Origin: Actinomadura sp. GC306 | Lineage (GTDB): Bacteria; Actinomycetota; Actinomycetes; Streptosporangiales; Streptosporangiaceae | Length of the DNA: 55,900 bases | Assembly (NCBI RefSeq): GCF_004348665.1 | Contig: NZ_SMKM01000009.1 | Span: forward strand, 1-55,900 | Direction of reading: 5' to 3' | Shown here: positions 23,092-31,712 of the stretch, piece by piece | Position numbering within the stretch: position 1 is the stretch's first letter | Layout of the letters: every line of letters begins with the position of its first letter | Notes under the pieces: model-generated | What the model saw: the letters and a program-made list of their open reading frames with translations, nothing else | Told to the model about the DNA's origin: nothing | The model's database searches: none | Made by a program: the position numbers and the translations under genes

Positions 23092-24693
23092 GTGGAAGCG
23101 CGGGACATGCTGTGGAGCGGCTGGGGCGATCCGGACCGGGCCGCGCCGCTGCCGGAACCGGTGGCGGCCCTGCTGCGCGACATGCTCGGGGTGCGGCCCG
23201 CCGAGCGGCCCCCGGCCGCGCTCGCCGGCGTGGAGCCGCCCGCCTGCCGCCTGGACGCCGCCGACCTGACCGCGCTGGCGAAGATCGTCGGGGACTCCGG
23301 CGTCCGCGCCGACACCGAGACCCGCGTCCGGCACACGCGCGGGAAATCGACGCCGGACCTGCTGCGCATCCGCGCGGGCGAGGCCGCGGACGCGCCCGAC
23401 GCGGTCGTCCTCCCGGCGTCGCACGACGAGGTCCTCGCGGTGCTGGGGGAGTGCGCGGAGCGGCGGATCGCGGTCGTCCCGTTCGGCGGCGGCACCTCGG
23501 TCGTCGGCGGGCTCGCCCCCGCGGGCGGCGGCCGGTTCATCGCGCTCGACCTGCGGCGGATGGACGCGGTCGTCTCGGTCGACGAGACCGCCCGGACGGC
23601 CGTCCTGCAGCCCGGCCTGCGCGCCCCGGCGGCCGAGGCGCGACTGGGGGAGCGCGGCTACACGCTCGGGCACTTCCCGCAGTCGTTCGAGTGGGCGACG
23701 ATCGGCGGGTTCGCGGCGGCGCGGTCCAGCGGGCAGGCGTCCGCGGGGTACGGGCGCTTCGACGACATGGTGGTGGCGCTGACCGTCGCCACCCCTGAGG
23801 GCACGCTCGACCTCGGCCGCGCGCCGAAGTCGGCCGCCGGCCCCGACCTGCGGCAGCTCGTCCTCGGCTCCGAGGGGGCCTTCGGGGTGATCACGTCCGT
23901 GACCGTGCGGATCCACCCCGTCCCGGAGACGCGGGAGTACGAGGGCTGGCGGTTCGCGTCGTTCGGCGAGGGCGCGGCGGCGCTGCGCCGGCTCGCGCAG
24001 GACGGCCCGCTCCCGGCGGTCCTGCGGCTGTCCGACGAGACCGAGACCATGGTCGGCCTCGCCGACCCGGCCGCGATCGGTACGGCCGGGGCCGCCGGGT
24101 GCCTGGCGGTGCTCGGGTTCGAGGGCACCGCGCGGGGGGTCGCCGCACGCCGGGCGGAGGCCGCGGAGGTGCTGCGCGCGGCCGGTGGCGAGCCGCTCGG
24201 CGGCGGGCCGGGTGAGAAGTGGGCGCACGGCCGGTTCGACGCCCCCTACCTGCGCGACGCCCTGCTGGACGTGGGCGCGTTCGCGGAGACGCTGGAGACC
24301 GCCGCGTTCTGGCCGGACATCCCCCGGCTGTACGACGCCGTCCGGTCCGCGCTGATCGGCGCGCTGTCCGGCGCGGGCACGCCGCCGCTGCTGATGTGCC
24401 ACATCTCGCACGTCTACCCGTCCGGCGCGTCGCTGTACTTCACCGTCGTGTCCGCCCAGGGCGCGGACCCGGTGGCGCACTGGGACGCCGCCAAGCGGGC
24501 CGCCAACGACGCGATCATCGACGCGGGCGGGACGATCAGTCATCATCACGGGGTGGGCACCGACCACCGCGACTGGTACGCCCGGGAGATCGGGCCGCTG
24601 GGCGCGGCGGTGCTCCGCGCCGTCAAGGAGCGGGTCGATCCGGCCGGGATCATGAACCCGGGCGTGCTCGTCCCGCCGGCCGCAGAGGAGTGA
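23092..24693 (+). CDS. FAD-binding oxidase, alkyl-DHAP synthase-like
   Basis: This 533-residue protein resembles alkyldihydroxyacetonephosphate synthase, the enzyme that swaps an acyl for an alkyl chain to form ether lipids. The vanillyl-alcohol-oxidase-type FAD fold is seen in RIAVVPFGGGTSVVGG (about 126-141) and GHFPQSFEWATIGGFAAARSSGQASAGYG; the histidine-rich SHHHGVGTDHRDW near 482-494 and GIMNPG at the end match AGPS. GTG 23092 is preceded by GGGAGG. It overlaps in function with the glpD and lipid kinase genes around it. Bacterial homologues are often annotated simply as FAD-binding oxidases, so the ether-lipid assignment is an inference. Confidence 0.82.
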   Translation: MEARDMLWSGWGDPDRAAPLPEPVAALLRDMLGVRPAERPPAALAGVEPPACRLDAADLTALAKIVGDSGVRADTETRVRHTRGKSTPDLLRIRAGEAADAPDAVVLPASHDEVLAVLGECAERRIAVVPFGGGTSVVGGLAPAGGGRFIALDLRRMDAVVSVDETARTAVLQPGLRAPAAEARLGERGYTLGHFPQSFEWATIGGFAAARSSGQASAGYGRFDDMVVALTVATPEGTLDLGRAPKSAAGPDLRQLVLGSEGAFGVITSVTVRIHPVPETREYEGWRFASFGEGAAALRRLAQDGPLPAVLRLSDETETMVGLADPAAIGTAGAAGCLAVLGFEGTARGVAARRAEAAEVLRAAGGEPLGGGPGEKWAHGRFDAPYLRDALLDVGAFAETLETAAFWPDIPRLYDAVRSALIGALSGAGTPPLLMCHISHVYPSGASLYFTVVSAQGADPVAHWDAAKRAANDAIIDAGGTISHHHGVGTDHRDWYAREIGPLGAAVLRAVKERVDPAGIMNPGVLVPPAAEE

Positions 24694-24702
24694 GCACGAC
24701 CC

Positions 24703-25629
24703 ATGCCCGCCCCTGAGCAAGGTCCGCGCGCGTTCACCGCGATCGTCAACCCGGCGGCGGGCGACTCCGCGTCGGCCTCGTCCCTGATCACGCTGGCCCG
24801 GCTGCTGCGCGACGCGGGCGCCGACGTCGCCGTCGAGTACAGCCGCGGCCTCGGCCACGCCCACGACGTCGCCCGCGCCGCCGCCGGGACCGGGCGGGTC
24901 GTGCTCGGCGTCGGCGGCGACGGCATGGTCGGCTGCGTGGGCGGCGCCCTGGCCGGACTGAACGCCGGCCTGGACGCCGGCCAGGGGGCGGTGCTCGGCA
25001 TCGTCCCGGCGGGCCGCGGCAACGACTTCGCGCGGCAGCTCGGCGTCCCCTCCGACCCGGCGGAGCTGGCCAAGCTGCTGCTGGAGGGCGAGCCGCGCGC
25101 GGTGGACGCCATCGAGGCCAACGGCACGCCCGTGCTCGGCAGCGTGTACGCGGGCGTGGACGCCGTCGCCAACGAGAACGCCAACAGCACCCGGCTGCTG
25201 CGCGGCTCCGCGGCCTACTACGTCGGGGCGCTGCGCGCGATCATCTCGTGGCGGCCCGCCGACTACCTGATCACCGTGGACGGCGAGTCGTTCGCGCGGC
25301 AGGGCTACACGGTCGTCGCCGCCAACTCCGGCTACTACGGGTTCGGCAAGCACATCGCGCCCGGCGCCCGCGTCGACGACGGGCTGCTCGACGTGGTCCT
25401 CATCCGGAGCGCGCCGAAGAAGCTGTTCTTCGCCGTGATGCGGGAGCTGGCGGACGGGTCGCACGTGCGGCGGCCGGAGGTCGAGGTCATGCGGGGCCGC
25501 GAGGTGCGGATCGAGCTGGCCGGGCCGCCCGGCCGGACGATCCCGTACGGCGCGGACGGCGAGCTGCCCGGGGTGCTTCCGGTCACGGCGCGGGTGCTGC
25601 CCGGAGCGCTCCGCGTCCTCGCGCCCTGA
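24703..25629 (+). CDS. Diacylglycerol/lipid kinase
   Basis: This 308-residue protein is a DAGK-catalytic-domain lipid kinase. FTAIVNPAAGDSAS begins the domain, VVLGVGGDGMVGCVGGAL is the nucleotide-binding GGDG block, and GIVPAGRGNDFARQLG is the conserved PxGxxNDFAR motif. Such enzymes phosphorylate diacylglycerol, sphingosine-like or related lipids. It follows the flavoenzyme by 9 bp, with GAGGAG overlapping the previous reading frame, so both are cotranscribed. Together with glpD this suggests recycling or synthesis of glycero- or ether-phospholipids. Confidence 0.88.
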   Translation: MPAPEQGPRAFTAIVNPAAGDSASASSLITLARLLRDAGADVAVEYSRGLGHAHDVARAAAGTGRVVLGVGGDGMVGCVGGALAGLNAGLDAGQGAVLGIVPAGRGNDFARQLGVPSDPAELAKLLLEGEPRAVDAIEANGTPVLGSVYAGVDAVANENANSTRLLRGSAAYYVGALRAIISWRPADYLITVDGESFARQGYTVVAANSGYYGFGKHIAPGARVDDGLLDVVLIRSAPKKLFFAVMRELADGSHVRRPEVEVMRGREVRIELAGPPGRTIPYGADGELPGVLPVTARVLPGALRVLAP

Positions 25630-25777
25630 CCGCTGTGAGGCACCGCTGACCTGCGAAGATGTCCCGTCCCCGAGTTGGCCGGGAAGTTCGGGTCTGTTTA
25701 CACCCGCATTACGGCTCCTCGGATAGCGTCAGTTACGTCCCGCTTAGGGACCGTTGGGGCCGTCTGCGGACGGGGTC

Positions 25778-26079
25778 ATGAGAAGGCGATCGCTCGCCGT
25801 TCTGGGGGGACTCATGACCACCCGCGGGCGCCCTCGTCGTGGTGGCGCCGGCGTCTCTGGGGGTGGCGCCGGCGTCCACCACGCACACGCCCCCGCCCCG
25901 CCCCGCGCCGCACCCGCGAAGATCACACGCCGGGCTGCGGCAAGTCGCTTGACGGCCGAGATCGTCTCCGGCCAGGCTGTGCGGACCCCTACCCGAGCCT
26001 TTCGCCCACGGCGGGCTGCCCGGAGCCCGCCCGCGGACCCCGCGCCGGACGGAACGGCTCACCCCCCGGAGGCGTCCCT
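25778..26079 (+). pseudogene. Probable frameshifted leader region of metallophosphoesterase
   Basis: A signal-peptide-like start is spread over reading frames. ATG 25778 opens with MRRRSLAVLGGLMT; the next frame reads AGALVVVAPASLGVAPAS over about 25824-25880; then the frame of the downstream enzyme continues through CGKSLDGRDRLRPGCADPYP from about 25936. Together they look like one secretion signal plus a Cys-containing linker. Each jump needs a +1 change, and the region has runs of G and C. It may be assembly error, real decay, or coincidence. Confidence 0.4.
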
Positions 26080-27585
26080 GTGTGTGCCGCGGAGTACCCC
26101 GACAACTCGCGCACCTCAGAGGCGGGCGCCGGATGGGTCTGCCAGAAGCCCGGCACGTTCCACGAGCTGCTCCCCGAGCGCGTCCCCGACTTCTCCTGGC
26201 GCCGCCCCCGGGTGCTGTGGCGGTCCCGCAACGACGTGCTGGCCCACCTGTTCGGCGATCCCTCGAACGCGATCCGCCGCCGCTGCGTCGCGGCGCTGCG
26301 CGAGCGGGGCACGCCGGCCGCGTTCACCGTCCACCGCTCCGAACCGGAGTTCTCGTTCGCCCTGCTCGGCGACACCGGCGAGGGCGACCGGTCGCAGTAC
26401 GCCGTCGTCCCGCCGCTGCTGAACGCCGCCGCCGGCACCGACTTCATGATCATCGCCAGCGACGTGATCTACCCGGCGGGCGACGCGGACCAGTACCCGG
26501 GCAAGTTCTTCCGCCCCTACAAGGACTATCCCGCCCCCATCTACGCCATCCCCGGCAACCACGACTGGTACGACGGCCTGCGCGGCTTCCTGCACGTGTT
26601 CTGCGACCTGGACGCGGACTGCTCCCCGCCGGAGTGGCGCGGCCCGCTGTCCTTCCTGCCCCGCCTGCTGTGGCGCTCGCCCGGCGAGGTGGACGCCGCC
26701 GCGCTGGCGGAGGCGCGGCGCCGGTACCGGGGCGCGCCCGGCCAGCGCGCCGTCCAGCCGGGCCCGTACTGGGCGATCGACACGCCGTCGCTGCGCGTGA
26801 TCGGCATCGACACCGGCATCACCGGCACGCTCGACCGCGGCCAGGGCCGCTGGCTGCGCGAGGTCTCCGCCGGTCCGAAACCCAAACTGCTCGTGACCGG
26901 AAAGCCGCTGTACGTGGACGACGAGCACCGGCCCGGCAAGATCGAAGGCGGCGGGACCGTCGACGAGATCGTCCGGGATCCGGCCCACAACTACGTCGCC
27001 GCGATCGGCGGCGACATCCACAACTACCAGCGCTACCCGATCCCGGCCGGCGACGGGCGGGCGATCCAGTACGTCGTCGCCGGCGGCGGCGGCGCGTTCA
27101 TGCACGCCACCCACACGATCCCGCGGACCCGCGTGGTCGAGGAGGACCGGTTCCGCTGCTACCCGCTGCGCGGCGACTCCCTGTCCCGCTACAGCAAGCT
27201 GTACGGCCGCTGGCTGCGCATGCCGAAGCTCTTCGAGCTGACCCCCGAGGAGGCCACCGCCGCCGTCCGGCGCAGGCTCGGCATCCGGCCCGCCCGCGGA
27301 TACGAGAGCCCTGACCCGTCCTTCCGCGCGCGCTTCGTCGCGGCGCTCCTGGGCGTCCCGCGCGGTGACCGGCACCGCCCCCGGTTCCTCCGGGTCCCGG
27401 TGCACAAGCTGCCGCAGCGCTTCCGCTCGGAACTGGCCGACTGGGACGAACCGCCGTTCTTCAAGAGCTTCCTGCGCGTGGACGTGACCGAGTCCGAACT
27501 GCGCATCCGCTGCCACGCGGCCACCGGCTGCGGCGACCAGGAAGCCGAGCCGCCCTGCGAGGACGAGGTCGTCATTCGGTTCTGA
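26080..27585 (+). CDS. Metallophosphoesterase, calcineurin-like
   Basis: As opened at GTG 26080 this is a 501-residue protein with the calcineurin-like metal motifs: FALLGDTGEGDRSQ, ASDVIYPAGDADQY, AIPGNHDWYDGL, and GGDIHNYQRYP. These supply the two-metal site of phosphoesterases. GGAGG lies 7 nt upstream of the GTG. The frame extends unbroken to 25675 with Cys-containing sequence, and upstream a signal-peptide-like stretch occurs in other frames, so the true protein may be longer and secreted. The substrate is unknown. The C-terminal 150 residues are family specific without recognised motifs. Confidence 0.78.
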   Translation: MCAAEYPDNSRTSEAGAGWVCQKPGTFHELLPERVPDFSWRRPRVLWRSRNDVLAHLFGDPSNAIRRRCVAALRERGTPAAFTVHRSEPEFSFALLGDTGEGDRSQYAVVPPLLNAAAGTDFMIIASDVIYPAGDADQYPGKFFRPYKDYPAPIYAIPGNHDWYDGLRGFLHVFCDLDADCSPPEWRGPLSFLPRLLWRSPGEVDAAALAEARRRYRGAPGQRAVQPGPYWAIDTPSLRVIGIDTGITGTLDRGQGRWLREVSAGPKPKLLVTGKPLYVDDEHRPGKIEGGGTVDEIVRDPAHNYVAAIGGDIHNYQRYPIPAGDGRAIQYVVAGGGGAFMHATHTIPRTRVVEEDRFRCYPLRGDSLSRYSKLYGRWLRMPKLFELTPEEATAAVRRRLGIRPARGYESPDPSFRARFVAALLGVPRGDRHRPRFLRVPVHKLPQRFRSELADWDEPPFFKSFLRVDVTESELRIRCHAATGCGDQEAEPPCEDEVVIRF

Positions 27586-27664
27586 TTGCATTCACCCTGC
27601 CGGGCCACTGCCCTGGCCGCCGCTGCATGCGTGCGCTGTCGGAGGTGCGCGCCAGAATGAGTGC

Positions 27665-29404
27665 GTGAAGGTCGCTGTGGCGGCGGGGGTGCGCGGCGGG
27701 GGAGCGCTCCGGCCGCTCGCCGAGGACGGGACGCCCGCGGGGCCCGCTGAGGACGTCCCCGACCTCGTCGTGGCCATCGGCGAGCGGGAGCGGGCCGAGG
27801 CGCCGCGGTGGGTGTGGCCGTCCACGGCGCGGCTCTACCCCCGGCTGCTGGACGCGGGCGTGCGGGTGGGGCGCTGCCACGACCTCGAACTGGTCGAGAG
27901 CCTGCTGCTCGGCCACGCGGGACGGTACGGGGAGCCGCGCTCGGTGCGTGCGGCGTGGGCGCGGTCGCGCGGGGAGCCGGTGCCCGCGGACGCGCCGCCA
28001 CCGGAGAAGCCGGCGCAGGCATCGCTCTTCGACGACGACGATGAGCGGGACGTGCCCGCCGACGACATCGCGCAGGTCGTCGCGGTGCACGCCGCGCAGC
28101 AGCGCGCCATCGCAGGGCTGGCCGGCGAACCTGAGGGCGGGCCCGGGGCCGCGGGGCGGTTCGCGCTGCTCGCGGCGGCGGAGTCGGCCGGGGCACTGGT
28201 GGCCGCCGAGATGGGGCACGACGGGCTGCCCTGGTCGGCCGCCGAGCACGACGCGCTGCTCACCGGGCTGCTCGGCCCGCGCCCCTCCGGCGGGCTGCGG
28301 CCCCGCAGGCTGCAGGACCTCGCCGACCGCATCAGCGCCGCGTTCGGGCCGCGCACGCACGTCAACCCCGACTCCCCGGCGCAGATCCTCAAGGCGTTCG
28401 CGGCGGCGGGCCACCCGATCCCCTCCACCCGCGCCCACGTGCTCAGGGGCGTCGACCATCCCGCAGTGCCGCTGCTGCTGGAGTACAAGGAGCTCGCGCG
28501 CCTGCACACCGCGCACGGCTGGGCCTGGCTGGACACCTGGGTCAGCGGCGGGCGGTTCCGTCCCGAGTACGTGGCCGGCGGGGTCGTGTCCGGCCGGTGG
28601 GCGACGAGCGGCGGCGGCGCCCTGCAGATCCCGCGCGTGCTGCGCGGCGCCGTCGTCGCCGACCCCGGCTGGTCGCTCGTCGTCGCCGACGCCGCCCAGC
28701 TCGAACCCCGCGTGCTGGCGGCCCTCGCGGGCGACCGCGCCTTCGCCGAGGCCGCCGCCCACGGCGACCTCTACGCGGCCCTGTCCGGCGCCTTCGACTC
28801 CGGGCCGGGGGCGGCGCGGGGGCCGGCGGACGGCATGAGCCCGCGCGACAAGGCCAAGCTGGCGCTGCTGTCCGCCATGTACGGCGGCGGGACGGGGGAG
28901 GCCGTGCGGCTCCTCGCCGTCCTGCGCAACCGGTTCCCCGACGCCTTCGAGTACGTGGAGGCCGCCGCGCGGGCGGGGGAGCGCGGGCGGCTCGTCCGGT
29001 CCCGGCTGGGGCGGACCTGCCCGCCGCCGTCGGCCGACTGGCGCGAGCTGACCGCCGCGGGCGACGACGGGCCCGCCGAGCGGCGGCGGGGCCCGGCCGC
29101 GCAGGCGCTGCGCAGCCGGGGCCGCTTCACCCGCAACTTCGTCGTCCAGGCGACCGCCGCCGACTGGGCGCTCGCGCTGCTCGCCTCGCTGCGGCGCCGC
29201 CTCACCGCGCTCGGCCCCGAGCCCCGCCTAGTGTTCTTCCTGCACGACGAGGTCATCGTGCACACCCCGGCGGGCCTGGCCGCCGACGTCGCCGCCGCCG
29301 TCCGCGCCTCGGCCGAGGAGGCGCGGCGGCTCCTGTTCGGCGGCACCCCCGTGGTATTCCCCATGGAGATCGCGGTCGTGGACCGCTACGCCGACGCCAA
29401 GTAG
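27665..29404 (+). CDS. Family A DNA polymerase-like protein with degenerate exonuclease half
   Basis: This 579-residue protein matches the actinobacterial group annotated as bifunctional 3'-5' exonuclease/DNA polymerase. The polymerase half has motif A SLVVADAAQLEPRVLAALAG (Asp near 342), motif B RDKAKLALLSAMYGG (about 393-407) and motif C FFLHDEVIVHT (near 524). Canonical Pol I has DYSQIELR at motif A, so the residues beside the catalytic Asp differ. In the N-terminal half I see no DxE exonuclease I motif, so proofreading is doubtful. There is no 5' nuclease domain. The GTG start overlaps a tiny out-of-frame ATG-AGT-GCG-TGA. Its physiological role, perhaps repair, is unknown. Confidence 0.85.
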   Translation: MKVAVAAGVRGGGALRPLAEDGTPAGPAEDVPDLVVAIGERERAEAPRWVWPSTARLYPRLLDAGVRVGRCHDLELVESLLLGHAGRYGEPRSVRAAWARSRGEPVPADAPPPEKPAQASLFDDDDERDVPADDIAQVVAVHAAQQRAIAGLAGEPEGGPGAAGRFALLAAAESAGALVAAEMGHDGLPWSAAEHDALLTGLLGPRPSGGLRPRRLQDLADRISAAFGPRTHVNPDSPAQILKAFAAAGHPIPSTRAHVLRGVDHPAVPLLLEYKELARLHTAHGWAWLDTWVSGGRFRPEYVAGGVVSGRWATSGGGALQIPRVLRGAVVADPGWSLVVADAAQLEPRVLAALAGDRAFAEAAAHGDLYAALSGAFDSGPGAARGPADGMSPRDKAKLALLSAMYGGGTGEAVRLLAVLRNRFPDAFEYVEAAARAGERGRLVRSRLGRTCPPPSADWRELTAAGDDGPAERRRGPAAQALRSRGRFTRNFVVQATAADWALALLASLRRRLTALGPEPRLVFFLHDEVIVHTPAGLAADVAAAVRASAEEARRLLFGGTPVVFPMEIAVVDRYADAK

Positions 29405-29426
29405 CCGCCGCGCCCCCGGGACGCGC

Positions 29427-30689
29427 TCAGCCGGCGATCGTGTAGGACGCCCGGGTGTTCAGGGCGTCGACGTCGTCGAAGGACGTCTTGCGGTACGCGC
29501 CGCTGATGGTCGCCAGCTCGTTCGGCGCCAGGACGTCCTCGATGGCCGTGAACCCGCGCGGGGCGCGCTCGCTGACCGTCTGCAGGATCCGGTCGGCGGG
29601 CATGTCGCGGCAGGCCAGCACGATGGCGTTGACCGTCTCGCGGCGCTCCCGCTCGTAGGCGAGCAGGCCCGCGGCGGGGTCGGCGGCCCTGACCAGCTCG
29701 TGCGCCAGGACGCGGGCGTCCAGCACGGCCTGCGACCCGCCGTTGGACCCGATCGGGTACATCGGGTGGGCGGCGTCGCCGAGCAGGGTCACCCGGCCGG
29801 ACGTCCAGCGGTCGAGGGGGTCGCGGTCGACCATCGGGTACTCGAGGATCTCCGCCGCCCCGGCCAGCATCGCCGGGACGTCGAGCCAGTCGAACCTCCA
29901 GTCGGCGAAGTGGGGGAGGACGTCCGCCAGCCGGCCCGTCCGGTTCCAGTCGGCGGTCTCCTTCAGCTCGTCGCCGGTGAGCTTCACCTCGGCCACCCAG
30001 TTCAGCAGCGCCCGGCCGCCGCGCTCGGCGCGCCTGGAGATCGGGTAGACGACCATCTTGGCCGCGGCGTTGCTGCCCGCGATGGCCAGCGTCCGGCCGG
30101 TCAGGAACGGCTCGCCCTCGGTGACGCCGCGCCACATCCTGATCCCGTTCCACAGCGGCGCCTTCTCGCCCGGGTTCAGCTGGGCCCGGACGGCGGAGTG
30201 CAGGCCGTCCGCGCCGACCAGCACGTCGGCGGCCACGGTGTCGGCGGTGCCGGAGGCGCGGTCGCGCAGCCGCGCCCGCACGCCGTCGCCGTCCTGCTCG
30301 AAGCCCTCGAACACGGTCCCGGTGCGGACGGCGCCCGCACCGAGCCGCGCGACGACGGCGTCCAGCAGGATCATCTGCAGCTCGCCGCGGTGGACGGAGT
30401 ACTGCGGCCAGCGGTAGCCGAGCGCGCGGCCCCGCGGCTCGGCCCAGATCCGGCCGCCGTACCGGTCGAAGTGCACCGTCTCGGCGGTGGGGATGCCGGT
30501 CTCGGCGAGCTCGTCGCCGAGACCCAGCTCGGTGAGCTCCCGGACCGCGTGCGGAAGCAGGTTGATGCCGACGCCGAGCGGCCGCAGCCGCACGGCGGAG
30601 TCGACGACGAGCGACTCGACCCCGGCCTCGTGCAGGCTCAGGGCGGTGCTGAGACCGCCGATCCCCGCACCCACGATGAGTACGCGCAT
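29427..30689 (-). CDS. FAD-dependent monooxygenase (PhzS/salicylate hydroxylase-like)
   Basis: This 420-residue protein is a class A flavin monooxygenase: VLIVGAGIGGLSTALSLHEAG at residues 3-23, the DG-type LVGADGLHSAVRAQL, and GRVTLLGDAAHPMYPIGSNG near 295-314. Such enzymes hydroxylate aromatic or N-heteroaromatic substrates using NAD(P)H and O2. It follows the ABC importer ATPase in the same direction with a 127-bp gap, so it probably acts on the imported compound, but the substrate is unknown. ATG 30689 has GGGAGG upstream. It ends 22 bp from the convergent polymerase gene. Confidence 0.87.
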   Translation of the reverse strand: MRVLIVGAGIGGLSTALSLHEAGVESLVVDSAVRLRPLGVGINLLPHAVRELTELGLGDELAETGIPTAETVHFDRYGGRIWAEPRGRALGYRWPQYSVHRGELQMILLDAVVARLGAGAVRTGTVFEGFEQDGDGVRARLRDRASGTADTVAADVLVGADGLHSAVRAQLNPGEKAPLWNGIRMWRGVTEGEPFLTGRTLAIAGSNAAAKMVVYPISRRAERGGRALLNWVAEVKLTGDELKETADWNRTGRLADVLPHFADWRFDWLDVPAMLAGAAEILEYPMVDRDPLDRWTSGRVTLLGDAAHPMYPIGSNGGSQAVLDARVLAHELVRAADPAAGLLAYERERRETVNAIVLACRDMPADRILQTVSERAPRGFTAIEDVLAPNELATISGAYRKTSFDDVDALNTRASYTIAG

Positions 30690-30816
30690 GAATCGCCCTC
30701 CCGTTGTCCGGGCAGGCGGGGCCGGTGCGCCGGCGGCCCCGTCCGCCCGCAGTGTCTCCGCCGCCGCCGCGCACGGCGGCGGCGGTTCGTGCGTGTTCCG
30801 TTCGTGCGGTGTTCCG

Positions 30817-31656
30817 TCAGTGGCCGGGCTTCGCGGCGGCGCCCTCCGCCTCCGCCACCCCGGCCGGCTGCGCGGCGGCGGCGGGGGCCGCGCCCGGCAC
30901 CCGCGCCCCGCCGCGGACCAGCCGCCCGACCTCGGCCCGCAGCTTGACGAACTCCGGCAGGCCGCGGGTGTCGATCTGGTCGCGGACGGACGGCAGCCCG
31001 ACCGGCAGGTCGGCGTGCACCCGGGCGGGCGACCGGTTGAGGATGACGACCCGGTCACCGACGTAGACGCTCTCGTCGATGTCGTGGGTGACCAGCAGGA
31101 TCGTCATCTTCTCCGTGCGGTGCACCTGCAGGACGAGGTCCTCCAGGTCCTCCCGGGTCTGCGCGTCGACGGAGCCGAACGGCTCGTCCATCAGCAGCAG
31201 CGAGGGGCGGTAGGCCAGCGCCCGCGCGATCGACACGCGCTGCTGCATGCCGCCCGAGAGCTGCCACGGGTACTTGCGTCCCGCGTCGTGCAGGCCCACC
31301 GACTCCAGGGCCTGCTCCGCGGCGGCCCGCCGCTCCGAGCGCGACTTCCCGCGCCGGCGCAGCGGCAGCGCGACGTTGTCGCGGACGCTCAGCCAGGGGA
31401 ACAGCGACCGGCTGTAGTCCTGGAACACGACCGCGAGGTCGTCGGGCACGCCGTTGATCGGCTTGCCGTCCAGGGTGAGCCGGCCGCCGGTCGGCTGGAT
31501 CAGCCCGGCGATGCAGCGCAGCAGCGTGGACTTCCCGCAGCCGGACGGCCCGACGATGCTGACCAGCTGCCCGTCCGGGACGCTGAGGTCGAGGCCGTCG
31601 AGGACCTTGGGCCCGTCTCCTCCGTAGGAGTGGGTGAGGCCGGTTATCTGAAGCAT
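30817..31656 (-). CDS. ABC importer ATPase, SsuB/TauB type
   Basis: This 279-residue protein is the ATP-hydrolysing subunit of a nitrate/sulfonate/taurine-family importer. Walker A is IVGPSGCGKSTLLRCIAG (about 33-50), Q-loop VVFQDYSRSLFPW, signature LSGGMQQRVSIARAL, Walker B LLLMDEPFGSVDAQTR and H-loop LLVTHDIDESVY. The C-terminal 30 residues are alanine/proline-rich. The ATG at 31656 has AAGGTGG 5 nt upstream. It follows the second permease by 56 bp and precedes the monooxygenase. Confidence 0.92.
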   Translation of the reverse strand: MLQITGLTHSYGGDGPKVLDGLDLSVPDGQLVSIVGPSGCGKSTLLRCIAGLIQPTGGRLTLDGKPINGVPDDLAVVFQDYSRSLFPWLSVRDNVALPLRRRGKSRSERRAAAEQALESVGLHDAGRKYPWQLSGGMQQRVSIARALAYRPSLLLMDEPFGSVDAQTREDLEDLVLQVHRTEKMTILLVTHDIDESVYVGDRVVILNRSPARVHADLPVGLPSVRDQIDTRGLPEFVKLRAEVGRLVRGGARVPGAAPAAAAQPAGVAEAEGAAAKPGH

Positions 31657-31712
31657 CACGGCCACCTTTTCTGTGTGTACGTCATGAGGGTCGTCAGCGT
31701 GGGGGCCATCGG

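Noticed and set aside
20827..25464. A 1,545-codon open frame on the minus strand
   Set aside because: Only its last third is glpD. The rest runs antisense to the flavoenzyme and lipid kinase and has no family resemblance; long antisense frames are normal in very GC-rich DNA.
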